A stretch of DNA of 64,000 nucleotides, taken from the NCBI RefSeq assembly GCF_009828855.1, contig NZ_WUAG01000001.1:930001-994000 (forward strand), read 5' to 3'. Positions 1 to 8,888 of this stretch are shown in pieces (position 1 is the first letter of the stretch; the number at the start of each line of letters is the position of its first letter). The notes under the pieces were generated by a model. That model was not told the origin of the DNA, ran no database searches, and worked only from the letters and a program-made list of their open reading frames with translations. The stretch is from Psychromonas sp. L1A2. Lineage in GTDB: Bacteria > Pseudomonadota > Gammaproteobacteria > Enterobacterales > Psychromonadaceae. The translations under genes and the position numbers were made by a program.

Positions 1-511
1 TGCTGATTACCTTATTACTCAAAATTACATTCGTTTCCCTGCGGTTGAACATCTCGATCTATACCCTGGTAACTTATTACAACAATATGAAGAAAACTCT
101 TTTAAACCTGTTGAAGAAGTCGCTGGTATTGGTAATAAACATTTCGGGGTAACAACGGTTGTTTCAGACTTTAATCAAGATGGTTGGCCTGATGCTGTTA
201 TTGGTAATTTAAATGGGAAATTACGTGCTTTCATTAATAATGGTGGAACGCGTCATTGGCTTAAAATTGCTTTTAAAGATGAGACTCATTCTATTGGTGC
301 ATTAGTGACGTTAACTATGGTCGATGGTCAAACTTATACCAATCAGTTTTATACCAGTGAAGGTTTAGGTTCGGATCAAACTAGTGATGTGTTTTTTGGA
401 TTAGGTGATCAAACTGAGATTAAATCTGTGAAAGTGACTTATCAGAGCGGAAGAACGGTGAATATTGATTTACCACAGGTCGACTCTACGATTGATCTTT
501 CTGATTATTAA
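1..511 (+). CDS. FG-GAP / ASPIC-UnbV repeat protein, C-terminal part (5' end outside window)
   Basis: The reading frame is open from the window edge (first full codon at base 2) to the stop at 509-511, so only about 169 C-terminal residues are visible. It holds a calcium-type FG-GAP/VCBS loop (DFNQDGWPDAVIGNLNG) and then an ASPIC/UnbV-like domain (HWLKIAF, IGALVTL, VFFGLGDQTEIKSVKVTY, SGRTVNIDL). Such proteins are usually secreted or surface beta-propellers of the CRTAC1 type. Function beyond an extracellular adhesive or binding role cannot be told. A start placed at the internal GTG 305 would cut the repeat domain, so I treat the gene as truncated by the window. Confidence 0.8.
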   Translation, partial: ADYLITQNYIRFPAVEHLDLYPGNLLQQYEENSFKPVEEVAGIGNKHFGVTTVVSDFNQDGWPDAVIGNLNGKLRAFINNGGTRHWLKIAFKDETHSIGALVTLTMVDGQTYTNQFYTSEGLGSDQTSDVFFGLGDQTEIKSVKVTYQSGRTVNIDLPQVDSTIDLSDY

Positions 512-631
512 TTTAAAGCGTTAATTTCAAATGGCTAATTCCAAGTTATTAGTACCAGACGATTAATTTCGGATTATTAGTTTTAAATGATTAGCCATAA
601 CCATATAAACACTCAAAAAGAGATCTAAATT

Positions 632-1339
632 GTGGATAAAAAAACATATAACACGTTATTACTCACTGGCATCGCTGGGTTTCTAGCTGCTTTGTTAGTT
701 GGAATAGGGGAGTTCACTTTACAGTTTTCTCCTCTCGGTGGTTACGAAGTTGAGGGGTACGGTTACTTTGCTAATGTGACTAAAGACAAATTAACGATAG
801 GGCATTTCTTTAGTACCTTAGCGGCGCCATTATATATTTTAGGCTACTGGCACCTTGGACAAATGTTTATTCGAGGTGGTAGTAAAGTACATGGTTGGAT
901 TATCACCTTATTAGGTGGTTACGCCTTTATGGTCGGTAATGCTTGGTTAGGTGGCCGCATTTATTTAGCCTTAACTGCGCATGAAATTGCCGATACGACT
1001 GATACTAATGTAGTACTTCAATTACAGAGCTTATTAAGCGACTTTGGGACGCACAACGAACCACTTGTTAATGCATTGCGCTTGGCGATGGTTGTTGTGT
1101 CTGTGCTTTGGATATGGCGTATTGTCATCGGTAAGACACTTTACCCGCGTTGGGTTGCACTGTTTAGCCCTGCCTTAATCTTAGGAGTGATCTTTATGAC
1201 TTACTTTACTGGGTTAAGTATTGGTGTTTGGTTATTGCCAGCTGCAATGAATGTGGTGCATTTAATTGTATTTACTATCTCACTTTATTCATTACACCGT
1301 GTGTATAAAATAGGTTTGCCTACTCAAAGCCAAGACTAA
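632..1339 (+). CDS. Multi-pass membrane protein, DUF6796-like
   Basis: 235 residues starting at GTG 632, with an AAAGAGA ribosome site about 8 bases upstream. Six or so hydrophobic segments are visible (residues about 9-28, 60-80, 88-108, 145-165, 172-195, 200-222), so it is an inner-membrane protein. The spacing of GIGEF, GHFFSTLAAPLYILGYWH and GGYAFMVGNAW resembles an uncharacterised family I associate with DUF6796; that name is from memory. It probably forms an operon with the next gene, 16 bases downstream. No catalytic motif is evident. Confidence 0.65.
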   Translation: MDKKTYNTLLLTGIAGFLAALLVGIGEFTLQFSPLGGYEVEGYGYFANVTKDKLTIGHFFSTLAAPLYILGYWHLGQMFIRGGSKVHGWIITLLGGYAFMVGNAWLGGRIYLALTAHEIADTTDTNVVLQLQSLLSDFGTHNEPLVNALRLAMVVVSVLWIWRIVIGKTLYPRWVALFSPALILGVIFMTYFTGLSIGVWLLPAAMNVVHLIVFTISLYSLHRVYKIGLPTQSQD

Positions 1340-1355
1340 TTAAAAGATAATTAAT

Positions 1356-1805
1356 ATGCAGAGCAAAGATACACAGAACAAAGGTACAGAGAACAAGGAT
1401 ATGCCGCTTACGAAGGTTCAGATAGCAATAAAAGTCATTTTGTTAGTGCTATTGAGTATTGGTTTATACGGCGCGTTATCTGTGTCTTATTTAACAGTAA
1501 CAGGCATTGCGCCATGTCCAAGTGTTGCCAAACTACCTGCTTGTTTTATCGTGACTATTGGCTATTTTCTAATGTTGGTCGCGACTTTTTTTCATAATAA
1601 GCTTAACGCTAAATGGTTGTTTATTATTGGCTGGTCACCTGTTGTATTACTCGCTCTAGTCGGTAGTTTATTGGAGTTAAGCCAAGGTGATATTTGTCCT
1701 AAAAGCAGTATGGGAATAGCGTTGTGTTATGTCTCACTTAGCTTTGCGATCATGGTAGCTGCGCTATTTTGGTTACTTAATAAAATGAGTTCTTCTATCA
1801 AGTAA
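1356..1805 (+). CDS. Small four-TM membrane protein with paired cysteines, unknown function
   Basis: 149 residues. After a polar 20-residue head there are four predicted membrane segments (about 24-46, 62-78, 87-107, 122-142). Cysteines cluster in the first loop (CPSVAKLPAC) and near the third loop (ICPKS, LCY), which could form periplasmic disulphides. I do not recognise the family. It follows the preceding membrane protein by 16 bases and is closed by a strong terminator, so the two are likely co-transcribed and may work together. Confidence 0.6.
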   Translation: MQSKDTQNKGTENKDMPLTKVQIAIKVILLVLLSIGLYGALSVSYLTVTGIAPCPSVAKLPACFIVTIGYFLMLVATFFHNKLNAKWLFIIGWSPVVLLALVGSLLELSQGDICPKSSMGIALCYVSLSFAIMVAALFWLLNKMSSSIK

Positions 1806-1857
1806 TGTAAACAAAAGTAAATTTACATGATTTAATTTAATTTAATTTAATTACTCT

Positions 1858-1896
1858 AAAAGGGATGTTAGCTGTTATTAGCTTCATCCCTTTTTT
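1858..1896 (+). terminator. Rho-independent terminator
   Basis: A 10-bp perfect stem (AAAAGGGATG / CATCCCTTTT) with a 17-base loop ends in a T run, 53 bases after the stop at 1805. It terminates the two-gene membrane-protein operon. Confidence 0.85.
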
Positions 1897-2007
1897 ATTG
1901 AGCAAAGCATAACCAAATAGAGTGCGGAAGGAGAGACTTGGGCTTTCGCTTCCTAGGCTTATTTAAAATAGCTAAACCTAGCCCCTTACTATTAATTAGC
2001 GTTATTT

Positions 2008-2245
2008 TTTTCTTCGTGTCCTTCGTGTAGCGCAGCGTTTTCGTGGTGCTTAATGTTTTTAAAATCAAAGGCGGTTTAACCACGAAGGCACGAAGGGTAA
2101 AGAAGGTTAGGTCAAAAGCATTTATTACTAACTAGCTCTTTGTTATTTTTCTTCGTGTCCTTCGTGTAGCGCAGCGTCTTCGTGGTGATTAATACTTTTT
2201 AAAGTCAAAAGCGATTTAACCACGAAGGCACGAAGGGTAAAGAAG
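2008..2245. repeat. Two tandem copies of a dispersed CTTCGTG/CACGAAG repeat
   Basis: Copy 1 (about 2008-2098) and copy 2 (about 2147-2242) share CTTCGTGTCCTTCGTGTAGC at one end and ACCACGAAGGCACGAAGGG at the other. The ends are partly inverse-complementary, so each copy can fold into a hairpin. A third, decayed copy lies at about 2795-2870. No coding potential. Similar CACGAAG-type hairpins are widespread in gammaproteobacterial intergenic DNA. Confidence 0.75.
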
Positions 2246-2351
2246 ATTAGTTAAAAAGAAAAAACAACACAGACCTCCTGTAAGCTAAACCATGCGCCCC
2301 AGAATAAAAAGCTCATAAACTTGTAGCAACAAGTCAAAAAACACACCACCC

Positions 2352-2544
2352 CCTGCAGGCTAAAGCCAGCGCCCCAAAGTCACAGGCTGGTAATAGTTGC
2401 AGAAAGGCAGACGGTTTTAGTTTGTTAATTTTGACTTGGAGGTGCACGTTTCAGTTTCCAGATGCTTTTGTGTCGATTTATATTTTACGAGTCATATTTC
2501 AGTTTGTAGGTATCGAAACTCGGGGCGCATGCTTTAGCTTGCAG
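2352..2544. repeat. Solitary copy of the GCAGGCT...GGGGCGC inverted-repeat family
   Basis: Left arm CTGCAGGCTAAAGCCAGCGC (2353 onward) and right arm GGGGCGCATGCTTTAGCTTG (2522 onward) pair over 20 of 23 positions. The same family forms the tandem array at 43.5-45.6 kb, where the arms read GCTGAAGCC and GCTTCAGC. The A/T pair here against the G/C pair there is a compensatory change, which supports a folded stem rather than chance similarity. Confidence 0.7.
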
Positions 2545-2579
2545 TGTTTTAATGTTTACATGTGTTGACTTTGACTTTG

Positions 2580-2782
2580 TAGTTAACCTCAATTCTGGTT
2601 TGTTAAATCGATATTACTTTTAAAATCATAAGGGCTATTTTTTATTAGACAGAGTCATTAGTTTTGCGTAGTTCAGGTAAATTATTGAAGCAATAACTGG
2701 TTATTGAGAGATAATTTAACGCAGAAATCTGCAGAAATAGCGGTGTGGTATCACTTTGCTTATCCAGAATTGAGGTTAACTA
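2580..2782. mobile_element. MITE-like element with perfect terminal inverted repeats (copy 1)
   Basis: About 200 bp bounded by TAGTTAACCTCAATTCTGG at 2580 and its exact reverse complement ending at 2782. The outermost TA may be the target duplication. No open frame spans it. A second, diverged copy with the same interior (TTTAAAATCAT, CGTAGTTCA, AATTATTGAA, ATAATTTAACG) lies at 32941-33298. Non-autonomous mobility is inferred from this architecture. Confidence 0.7.
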
Positions 2783-2899
2783 GCTATTTATTGTTTTTCT
2801 TTGTGTAGCGCAGCGGCTTCGTGGTGATTAATGCTTTTTAAAGTCAAAATGGCTTAATCACGAAATTGAAGGGTTTTATTTAACTCAAATTTTAGATAT

Positions 2900-2924
2900 A
2901 AAAAAACCAGCTAGAAGCTGGTTT
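2900..2924 (-). terminator. Terminator of the Met-Leu-Gln-Gln-Leu tRNA operon
   Basis: Read on the minus strand, GAAACCAGCTTCTAGCTGG is followed by a run of T, 26 bases past the last tRNA-Leu. The stem is nearly the same as the terminator after the Gly-Cys-Leu tRNA operon (AACCAGCTTATAGCTGGTT). Confidence 0.85.
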
Positions 2925-2950
2925 CATTATTTTAGCGTGTGGCCAAATCA

Positions 2951-3035
2951 TGGTGCGGAAAGAGAGACTTGAACTCTCACATCTTACGATACTAGAACCT
3001 AAATCTAGCGCGTCTACCAATTCCGCCACTTCCGC
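2951..3035 (-). tRNA. tRNA-Leu (anticodon TAG), distal copy
   Basis: 85 nt with encoded CCA. Seven-base acceptor stem GCGGAAG/CTTTCCGC region, long variable arm and the TTTAGGT anticodon loop with TAG. It is nearly identical to the copy at 3333-3417. Last gene of the tRNA operon. Confidence 0.95.
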
Positions 3036-3041
3036 ATAATG

Positions 3042-3116
3042 TGGCTGGGATAAGAGGATTTGAACCTCTGAATGCCGAGATCAAAACCCGGTGCCTTACC
3101 GCTTGGCGATATCCCA
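3042..3116 (-). tRNA. tRNA-Gln (anticodon TTG), copy 2
   Basis: 75 nt including CCA. Starts TGGGATATCGCCAAGCGG, the glutamine-type U1-A72 acceptor, with the TTTTGAT anticodon loop. Identical to the copy at 3175-3249. Confidence 0.95.
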
Positions 3117-3174
3117 GTTGTTAAGTTTAACCTTCTTCAAGGATTCTAATTCGTTAAAAACGCATTAGAGAATG

Positions 3175-3249
3175 TGGCTGGGATAAGAGGATTTGAACCT
3201 CTGAATGCCGAGATCAAAACCCGGTGCCTTACCGCTTGGCGATATCCCA
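3175..3249 (-). tRNA. tRNA-Gln (anticodon TTG), copy 1
   Basis: 75 nt including CCA. Same sequence as the 3042-3116 copy. A frame over it at 3174-3377 is only read-through of tRNA DNA. Confidence 0.95.
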
Positions 3250-3332
3250 ATTACTATTTTATAGAGTTTAATCTCATTGAGTGGTTATTTTATAGAGTTA
3301 TTCTTCTCTGGCTTCTTTATCGAAATAAAGAA

Positions 3333-3417
3333 TGGTGCGGAAAGAGAGACTTGAACTCTCACATCTTACGATACTAGAACCTAAATCTAGCGCGTCTACC
3401 AATTCCGCCACTTCCGC
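3333..3417 (-). tRNA. tRNA-Leu (anticodon TAG), proximal copy
   Basis: 85 nt including CCA. Class II tRNA with long variable arm; anticodon TAG in the TTTAGGT loop. Resembles E. coli leuW, which also follows a tRNA-Met in the metT operon. Confidence 0.95.
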
Positions 3418-3427
3418 GTAAAGTAAA

Positions 3428-3504
3428 TGGTGGCTACACCGGGATTTGAACCTGGGACCCCATCATTATGAGTGATGTGCTCTAACCAGCTGAGCTATGT
3501 AGCC
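3428..3504 (-). tRNA. tRNA-Met (elongator, anticodon CAT)
   Basis: 77 nt including CCA. GGCTACATAGCTCAGCTGG start and the ACTCATAAT anticodon arm match the elongator tRNA-Met type. First gene of the operon. Confidence 0.95.
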
Positions 3505-3562
3505 ATTTTTTACTTTAATCTTAACAACCTCTGCAGAACAGTGCGTCATTTCGATGGGGCGC

Positions 3563-3591
3563 ATTATGCGGATATCAGTGAACCTCGTCAA
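3563..3591 (-). promoter_or_regulatory. Sigma-70 promoter of the tRNA operon with GC-rich discriminator
   Basis: On the minus strand: -35 TTGACG (3586-3591), 17-base spacer, -10 CATAAT (3563-3568), then GCGCCCC. The GC-rich discriminator is typical of stable-RNA promoters under stringent (ppGpp) control. It sits about 60 bases before tRNA-Met. Confidence 0.8.
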
Positions 3592-3749
3592 CTATTTTTT
3601 AATAAAAAAAACGTTTTTTTGTTTTTTTGCTTAATTGCTAATCAAGTTGTTTTTATTTTGTGCAAACATAACCAAAAACAACGCTGAATAGAGTTTTATA
3701 CGGCTGAAAAAGATAAACTGATCATAATTTAACTTAAGAATAGTCAAAC

Positions 3750-4961
3750 ATGAAAATATTACATACCTCAGATTGGCACCTTGGCCAGTATTTTATGATG
3801 AAAACACGTGAAAATGAACATCAGCAGTTTTTGTCGTGGTTAATTGAGGTCGTTAATAAGCAACAAGTTGATGCGGTTATCGTTGCCGGTGATATTTTCG
3901 ACAGTGCTTCACCTGCTTCTTATGCACGTAAGCTTTACGCAGACTTTGTGGTGCAATTACAACAAAGCTATTGTTCACAGTTAGTGATTGTTTCAGGTAA
4001 CCATGACAGTGTTGCTGTGTTAAATGAAAGTAAATCCCTGTTAAGTGCTTTAAACGTCTCTGTGTTGGCTGGGTTGAGCGAGAACTTAAATGAGCATCTT
4101 GTTTCCTTAAAAGATAAAAACGGTGAACAACAAGCTTTGTTATGTGCATTGCCTTTTTTACGTGCCACTGATGTGATGGTCAGCGAGCAAGGTAGCTCAG
4201 CTGAACATAAACAAATGTCATTACAACAGGGGATTGCCGATACTTATCAACGAATCTATGAAACTGCGCAAGAACAAGCGAATACTGACACTCCTATTTT
4301 AGCAACGGGCCATCTAACCGCAGTGGGTTGCGCGGTATCTGATTCGGTACGTGAAATTTATATTGGTACGTTAACGGCTTTTCCTTCTTCATTGTTTCCG
4401 GCCTTTGACTATATTGCATTAGGGCATATTCATAAGGCACAACGAGTACAACAGTCTGACGTTATTCGTTATAGCGGTTCGCCTATTCCGTTGAGCTTTG
4501 ATGAAAGCAAACAAACTAAGAAAGTAAATATTATTGAATTTACGAATAAAACAGATCTTAGCGTGAGTGAAATAGACATACCGACCTTTCAATCTTTAAA
4601 AGTAATCAGTGGCGACCTTGATAGTATTTCAGAGCAAATTAATGCTCTTAAGACTGATGACTTTGAACAAAGTGTTTGGGTAGAAGTAAAACTTAAACAA
4701 GCGCATTACATGTCAGACTTGCACTCGCATTTAAGTCAATTAGTAGAAGGAACTCACATTGATATTTTAAAAGTCAGTAGCCCGCAAATCAATGAAGCTA
4801 ATCAATGGCAAGATAACGATAAAAAAAGTTTGGATAACGTCACGCCAGAACAGTTATTTGAGCATCGTTTGGATATTGAAGACAATATTAGCGACGAACA
4901 GAAGCAACAGTTGAAAGGGTTGTTTGCTGAAGTGTTATCAGCTGTGGAGCATCAATCATGA
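3750..4961 (+). CDS. sbcD: Nuclease SbcCD subunit D (Mre11-type)
   Basis: 403 residues. Metallophosphoesterase motifs appear in order: DWHLG (8-12), GDIFD (about 48), GNHD (about 86), GHLT and GHIH (about 220). With SbcC it forms an ATP-dependent double-strand nuclease that opens hairpins and cuts palindromes or protein-blocked ends. The gene overlaps sbcC by four bases (ATGA), so translation is coupled. Start ATG 3750 agrees with the usual MKILHTSDWHLG start. Its palindrome-cleaving role is notable in a window so rich in inverted repeats. Confidence 0.95.
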   Translation: MKILHTSDWHLGQYFMMKTRENEHQQFLSWLIEVVNKQQVDAVIVAGDIFDSASPASYARKLYADFVVQLQQSYCSQLVIVSGNHDSVAVLNESKSLLSALNVSVLAGLSENLNEHLVSLKDKNGEQQALLCALPFLRATDVMVSEQGSSAEHKQMSLQQGIADTYQRIYETAQEQANTDTPILATGHLTAVGCAVSDSVREIYIGTLTAFPSSLFPAFDYIALGHIHKAQRVQQSDVIRYSGSPIPLSFDESKQTKKVNIIEFTNKTDLSVSEIDIPTFQSLKVISGDLDSISEQINALKTDDFEQSVWVEVKLKQAHYMSDLHSHLSQLVEGTHIDILKVSSPQINEANQWQDNDKKSLDNVTPEQLFEHRLDIEDNISDEQKQQLKGLFAEVLSAVEHQS

Positions 4962-7900
4962 AAATTCTTTCTTTACGTTTTAAAAATTTAAATTCCTTAA
5001 AAGGTGAATGGAAAATTGATTTTCAAGATCAAGCTTTCCAAGAGAACGCTTTATTTGTGATCACAGGACAAACGGGGGCGGGTAAAAGTACTATTTTAGA
5101 TGCCATCTGTTTAGCGCTATATCAGCAAACACCACGCTTAGATAAATTAACGCAAAGTAAAAATGAGTTGATGACACGCGGTACTGGTGATTGTTATGCC
5201 GAAGTTGAGTTTGCGGTTAAAGGTAAAGGCTATCGAGTTTATTGGTCACAAAAACGTGCTCGTAGCCATGCTGATGGTAACTTGCAAGCGCCGATTTGTG
5301 AATTAACTGAAATAGATGGCAAAGTGCTGGCGACGAAAAGCAGTGAAGTATTAAAACAAGTTACCGAGCTAACAGGACTCGATTTCTCTCGTTTTACTAA
5401 GTCTATGTTGTTAGCTCAGGGCGGTTTTGCAGCGTTCTTGAATGCCTCAAGTGGTGAACGTGCTGAGTTACTAGAGGAGTTAACGGGCACTGAAATATAT
5501 TGTGAAATTGCACAGTACGTTTATCAGCAAAATAAACAGATCCAAAGTGAATTAACATTACTCACTGAGCAATCAAAAGTATTAAGTTTATTAGATGAAG
5601 AACAACGTGCTGAATTGGACGCAGAGATTGTTAGGCTATCTCAACAACAAAAAACATTAACAACAGAACATAAAGCCTTAGAAACCGCCTGTAATTGGTT
5701 GCAACAAACGCAAAAACTTTCTGATGATGTGAAAAAGCAAACTGACATTGTGGCTACCATAAATCAACAACAACACGAGTTTGCAAGCAAAGATAAAGCT
5801 TTAGTTAACGCTGAAAAAGCCGCTAAATTAACGCCTTTATTTGACTCAAAACAGCAATCTTTCTCGCAACATGAAGGTGTTAAACAACAATTGTTGGATA
5901 TTGAACAAAAGCGTAATAGTAATAAAACGCTAATGCAGCAAGCACAACAAGATCAGTCACTGAAAAGTGAACAATTACAAGCGCAGCAACAAACAACTGA
6001 TAAAACCTTAGATGAAATTAACCGTGTATTAGTGCCTTTAGAGTTATCCATCGCAGATAAACAATCTCAATTTGAACAGTTAAATCAAGAACAAGTTGAA
6101 AAATCAAAGCTCTTAGCGGAGGAAGATAAAAAGCTCACGGAGCAGAAATTACAAATAACTAACTATCAAACTCAGATTCAAGACAGTCAGTTAATTTTAA
6201 AATCACGTGCTTATATTCCGCAAGTTAGCGAAAAGTTATCGACTATCTCATTTCAACTTAATCAGCTTAATGAGATGCAAGAAAAACAGTCAACGCTTTC
6301 GCAAACATTACAGTTAACTGAAAAGAAAAAATCTGAAGCTCTTCAGTCAAGTCATCAAGCTGAGCAAGCAATGAATGCATTAATGGGTCAAGTTGAACCA
6401 TTAGCATTGGCGCTTCAGAAAACACAGTCTGACATTCAAAATGCATTAGCTTTATTACCTGAATCATCACTGACGAGTGCAAATGCACAGTTAGTTAATA
6501 TTCAAAACGAATTAGAACATTGTCAGTCAGCTTTACCGCTGGTGGATAAATTGGATCGCATTGAAGCGGATCTAACAAAAATAACAGGTAATAAAGCTAA
6601 CTTAGAAGCCTCATTACAAGCAGAGAATGAACAGCTACTCGCCTGGAAAACTCAGGGCAAGCAACTAGCCGACGATGTAAACAATACAGAAAAACTGCTT
6701 GAGCAAGATCAGATAATACAAAGTCTTAGCGCGCTGCAAATGAAAGTAGAAGAAAGTGAACCGTGTCCTTTATGTGGTTCGTTAGAACATCCTGCTTTAG
6801 TTAATTATCAAAAGATTGATGCTTCACATCATCAATCCCGTTTAAACGAACAACAGCAACAATTGCTTGAAGCTCGTAATCGTTATAGTGAGTTAAATGG
6901 ACAATTAAAAACCAAGCAACAGCAACTAGTTCAGATCGAGTCTTCACTGCAAGCTTTGTTAGTTGAAAGACAGGAATTACTGACTTTATGGACAAATAAT
7001 GCTTATTTAATGACTCTGGAATATAATCCACAAAGTAGTGAGTTGCTGTTAAAACAGAGACAGGCATTAACATTACAAGCACAGCAGCTAACTCAAAAAA
7101 TGGAAGCGGTTCGAACCTTAGAAAAGCAACAGTCTGATCAATCAAATCAATTACAAATATTTTCGGATGACAAACATAATTTATCATTAACGCAGCAACA
7201 GAGTTTACATGCACAAACGTCATTAATTGAACAACTTGAATCATTAACTGCTGAATCTGAGCAACTTGCATTAAAAACAGATGCCGTTAAACAAACAATC
7301 ATAGACAGTTTGCCAGAACACTCTCAGCTTTCAGAAGCTAATGACTTAACCTTTTTAAATCCAACCGTCATTTTTAATCAGCCAGAACAATGGTTAGCTG
7401 ACATGACACAGCAAGTTACTGACTATCAACTGCAGTTAACTAACGAACAGCAACTACAACAGAAATTGGCAGAGTTATCGCAACAATATTCGTTATCGCA
7501 GCAAGTTGTGCAACAACATAGTAAATTATTACAACAAGTTACGATTCAAGTTAATGCGTTAACTGAAAAAATAACGGAGTTGCAACAACAAAGGAAGGTG
7601 CAGTTTGGGGAGCTTTCTCAGCAACAATTACGTGATAAAGCACAACAGCAATTAACACAATGCCAAACTCAGTTAGAAGCGGCTAAATCAGTATTACAAA
7701 CGTTAAGTGCGACAGAGCAAGCATTACAAGGTGAAAACTCGCAGCTGGTTACTTTAGAAGCTCAATATAAAGCGCAGTTAACCCATGCTGATGGGCTATT
7801 TACAACGGCATTAACTTCTTCACTGTTTACTGACCAAGCTGATTACCTTGATGCCTGTTTAACGCAAGATGAAATACAAGCCTTAACGGAATTGAGACAA

Positions 7901-8683
7901 CAGTTACAACAACGGTTATTAACGGAAACAACGCGTTTACAAACATTAGAAAGCCAACTAACCACGCAACAAGCATTGAAATTAACTACGTTAGATTTAA
8001 TACAAGCAAACGATGCATTGGTCGAGTCTGAACAAAAGATAGAGCAACATCATCAACTTTATGCAACTAAGTTAGGTTTGTTACAAGCCGATGATAGTGC
8101 CAAAGTTAAGCAACAAAACTTATTAACGCAACAACAACAGAAGCAAAAAAATGCACAACAATGGGAAATGCTTAATAAGTTAATTGGCTCTGCGGATGGC
8201 GCTAAATTTAGAACTTTCGCGCAGGGAGTGACGTTAGATAACTTAGTTTATTTAGCGAACAAAGAAATGGCTAATTTACATCAACGCTATCAATTACAAC
8301 GTAATATTAATCAACCGTTAGCTTTGCAAGTTATCGATTTATGGCAAGCGAATGCGGTGCGGGATGTGAAAACCTTATCTGGCGGTGAAAGTTTCTTAGT
8401 CAGTTTGGGGTTGGCGTTGGCTTTATCAAATTTAGTGAGCCATAAAACTCAAATAGAATCATTATTCTTAGATGAAGGTTTTGGTACGTTAGATGCTAAT
8501 ACCCTAGAAGTGGCTTTAGAAGCATTAGAGCGTTTAAATGCGACGGGTAAGTTAATTGGTATTATCTCGCATGTTGACGCCTTAAAAGAGCGCATTAACC
8601 ATCAGATTCATGTCAGCAAAGGGGCATCGGCAGGGTTTAGTCAATTAGCGGCTCAGTATCAGTTTAAACCTGTTATTGAGTAG
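4958..8683 (+). CDS. sbcC: Nuclease SbcCD subunit C (Rad50-type ATPase)
   Basis: 1241 residues, SMC/Rad50 architecture. Walker A GQTGAGKST at 37-45, long Q/L-rich coiled coils, a zinc-hook CPLC at 603-606, then a second coil, the ABC signature SGGES near 1141 and Walker B (FLDE) near 1170. The hook dimerises two coils and the heads tether SbcD. The length is on the long side because of the very glutamine-rich arms (many CAA codons), which also cause shadow frames on the opposite strand. Second gene of the sbcDC operon. Confidence 0.95.
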   Translation: MKILSLRFKNLNSLKGEWKIDFQDQAFQENALFVITGQTGAGKSTILDAICLALYQQTPRLDKLTQSKNELMTRGTGDCYAEVEFAVKGKGYRVYWSQKRARSHADGNLQAPICELTEIDGKVLATKSSEVLKQVTELTGLDFSRFTKSMLLAQGGFAAFLNASSGERAELLEELTGTEIYCEIAQYVYQQNKQIQSELTLLTEQSKVLSLLDEEQRAELDAEIVRLSQQQKTLTTEHKALETACNWLQQTQKLSDDVKKQTDIVATINQQQHEFASKDKALVNAEKAAKLTPLFDSKQQSFSQHEGVKQQLLDIEQKRNSNKTLMQQAQQDQSLKSEQLQAQQQTTDKTLDEINRVLVPLELSIADKQSQFEQLNQEQVEKSKLLAEEDKKLTEQKLQITNYQTQIQDSQLILKSRAYIPQVSEKLSTISFQLNQLNEMQEKQSTLSQTLQLTEKKKSEALQSSHQAEQAMNALMGQVEPLALALQKTQSDIQNALALLPESSLTSANAQLVNIQNELEHCQSALPLVDKLDRIEADLTKITGNKANLEASLQAENEQLLAWKTQGKQLADDVNNTEKLLEQDQIIQSLSALQMKVEESEPCPLCGSLEHPALVNYQKIDASHHQSRLNEQQQQLLEARNRYSELNGQLKTKQQQLVQIESSLQALLVERQELLTLWTNNAYLMTLEYNPQSSELLLKQRQALTLQAQQLTQKMEAVRTLEKQQSDQSNQLQIFSDDKHNLSLTQQQSLHAQTSLIEQLESLTAESEQLALKTDAVKQTIIDSLPEHSQLSEANDLTFLNPTVIFNQPEQWLADMTQQVTDYQLQLTNEQQLQQKLAELSQQYSLSQQVVQQHSKLLQQVTIQVNALTEKITELQQQRKVQFGELSQQQLRDKAQQQLTQCQTQLEAAKSVLQTLSATEQALQGENSQLVTLEAQYKAQLTHADGLFTTALTSSLFTDQADYLDACLTQDEIQALTELRQQLQQRLLTETTRLQTLESQLTTQQALKLTTLDLIQANDALVESEQKIEQHHQLYATKLGLLQADDSAKVKQQNLLTQQQQKQKNAQQWEMLNKLIGSADGAKFRTFAQGVTLDNLVYLANKEMANLHQRYQLQRNINQPLALQVIDLWQANAVRDVKTLSGGESFLVSLGLALALSNLVSHKTQIESLFLDEGFGTLDANTLEVALEALERLNATGKLIGIISHVDALKERINHQIHVSKGASAGFSQLAAQYQFKPVIE

Positions 8684-8888
8684 GGGTAATTTGGCGGCTA
8701 TTTTTAAGTAGTGTGAAATCGGAAATATAAGCATCGCTATAGAGGTTGGTAGAGACTTTTAATTACTATACCTACCCGTTTATGGTCATTGATAACAAAG
8801 CCGCATTTCCATGCAAAGGGAAGGGTGCTAATTATGAGATATTCCTGCATAATTAAGTAAAATCATGAAAAAAAGCGCAGGGTAAATT

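Larger units (their letters stand above)
1897..2950. other. Gene-free, repeat-rich intergenic region
   Basis: No credible gene is present; the short minus-strand frame at 1895-2083 is repeat DNA. The stretch holds three copies of a 'CTTCGTG...CACGAAG' dispersed repeat, one copy of the GCAGGCT/GGGGCGC inverted-repeat family that is arrayed at 43.5-45.6 kb, and a MITE-like element with perfect terminal inverted repeats. These are listed separately. Confidence 0.75.

Noticed and set aside
1895-2083. Minus-strand 62-residue frame
   Set aside because: Lies over a dispersed hairpin repeat and has no ribosome site or family resemblance.
3174-3377. 67-residue frame over tRNA genes
   Set aside because: It is read-through of tRNA-Gln and tRNA-Leu DNA on the opposite strand.
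6801-7271. 156-residue frame opposite sbcC
   Set aside because: Shadow of the glutamine-rich coiled coil (CAA/CAG codons read backwards).
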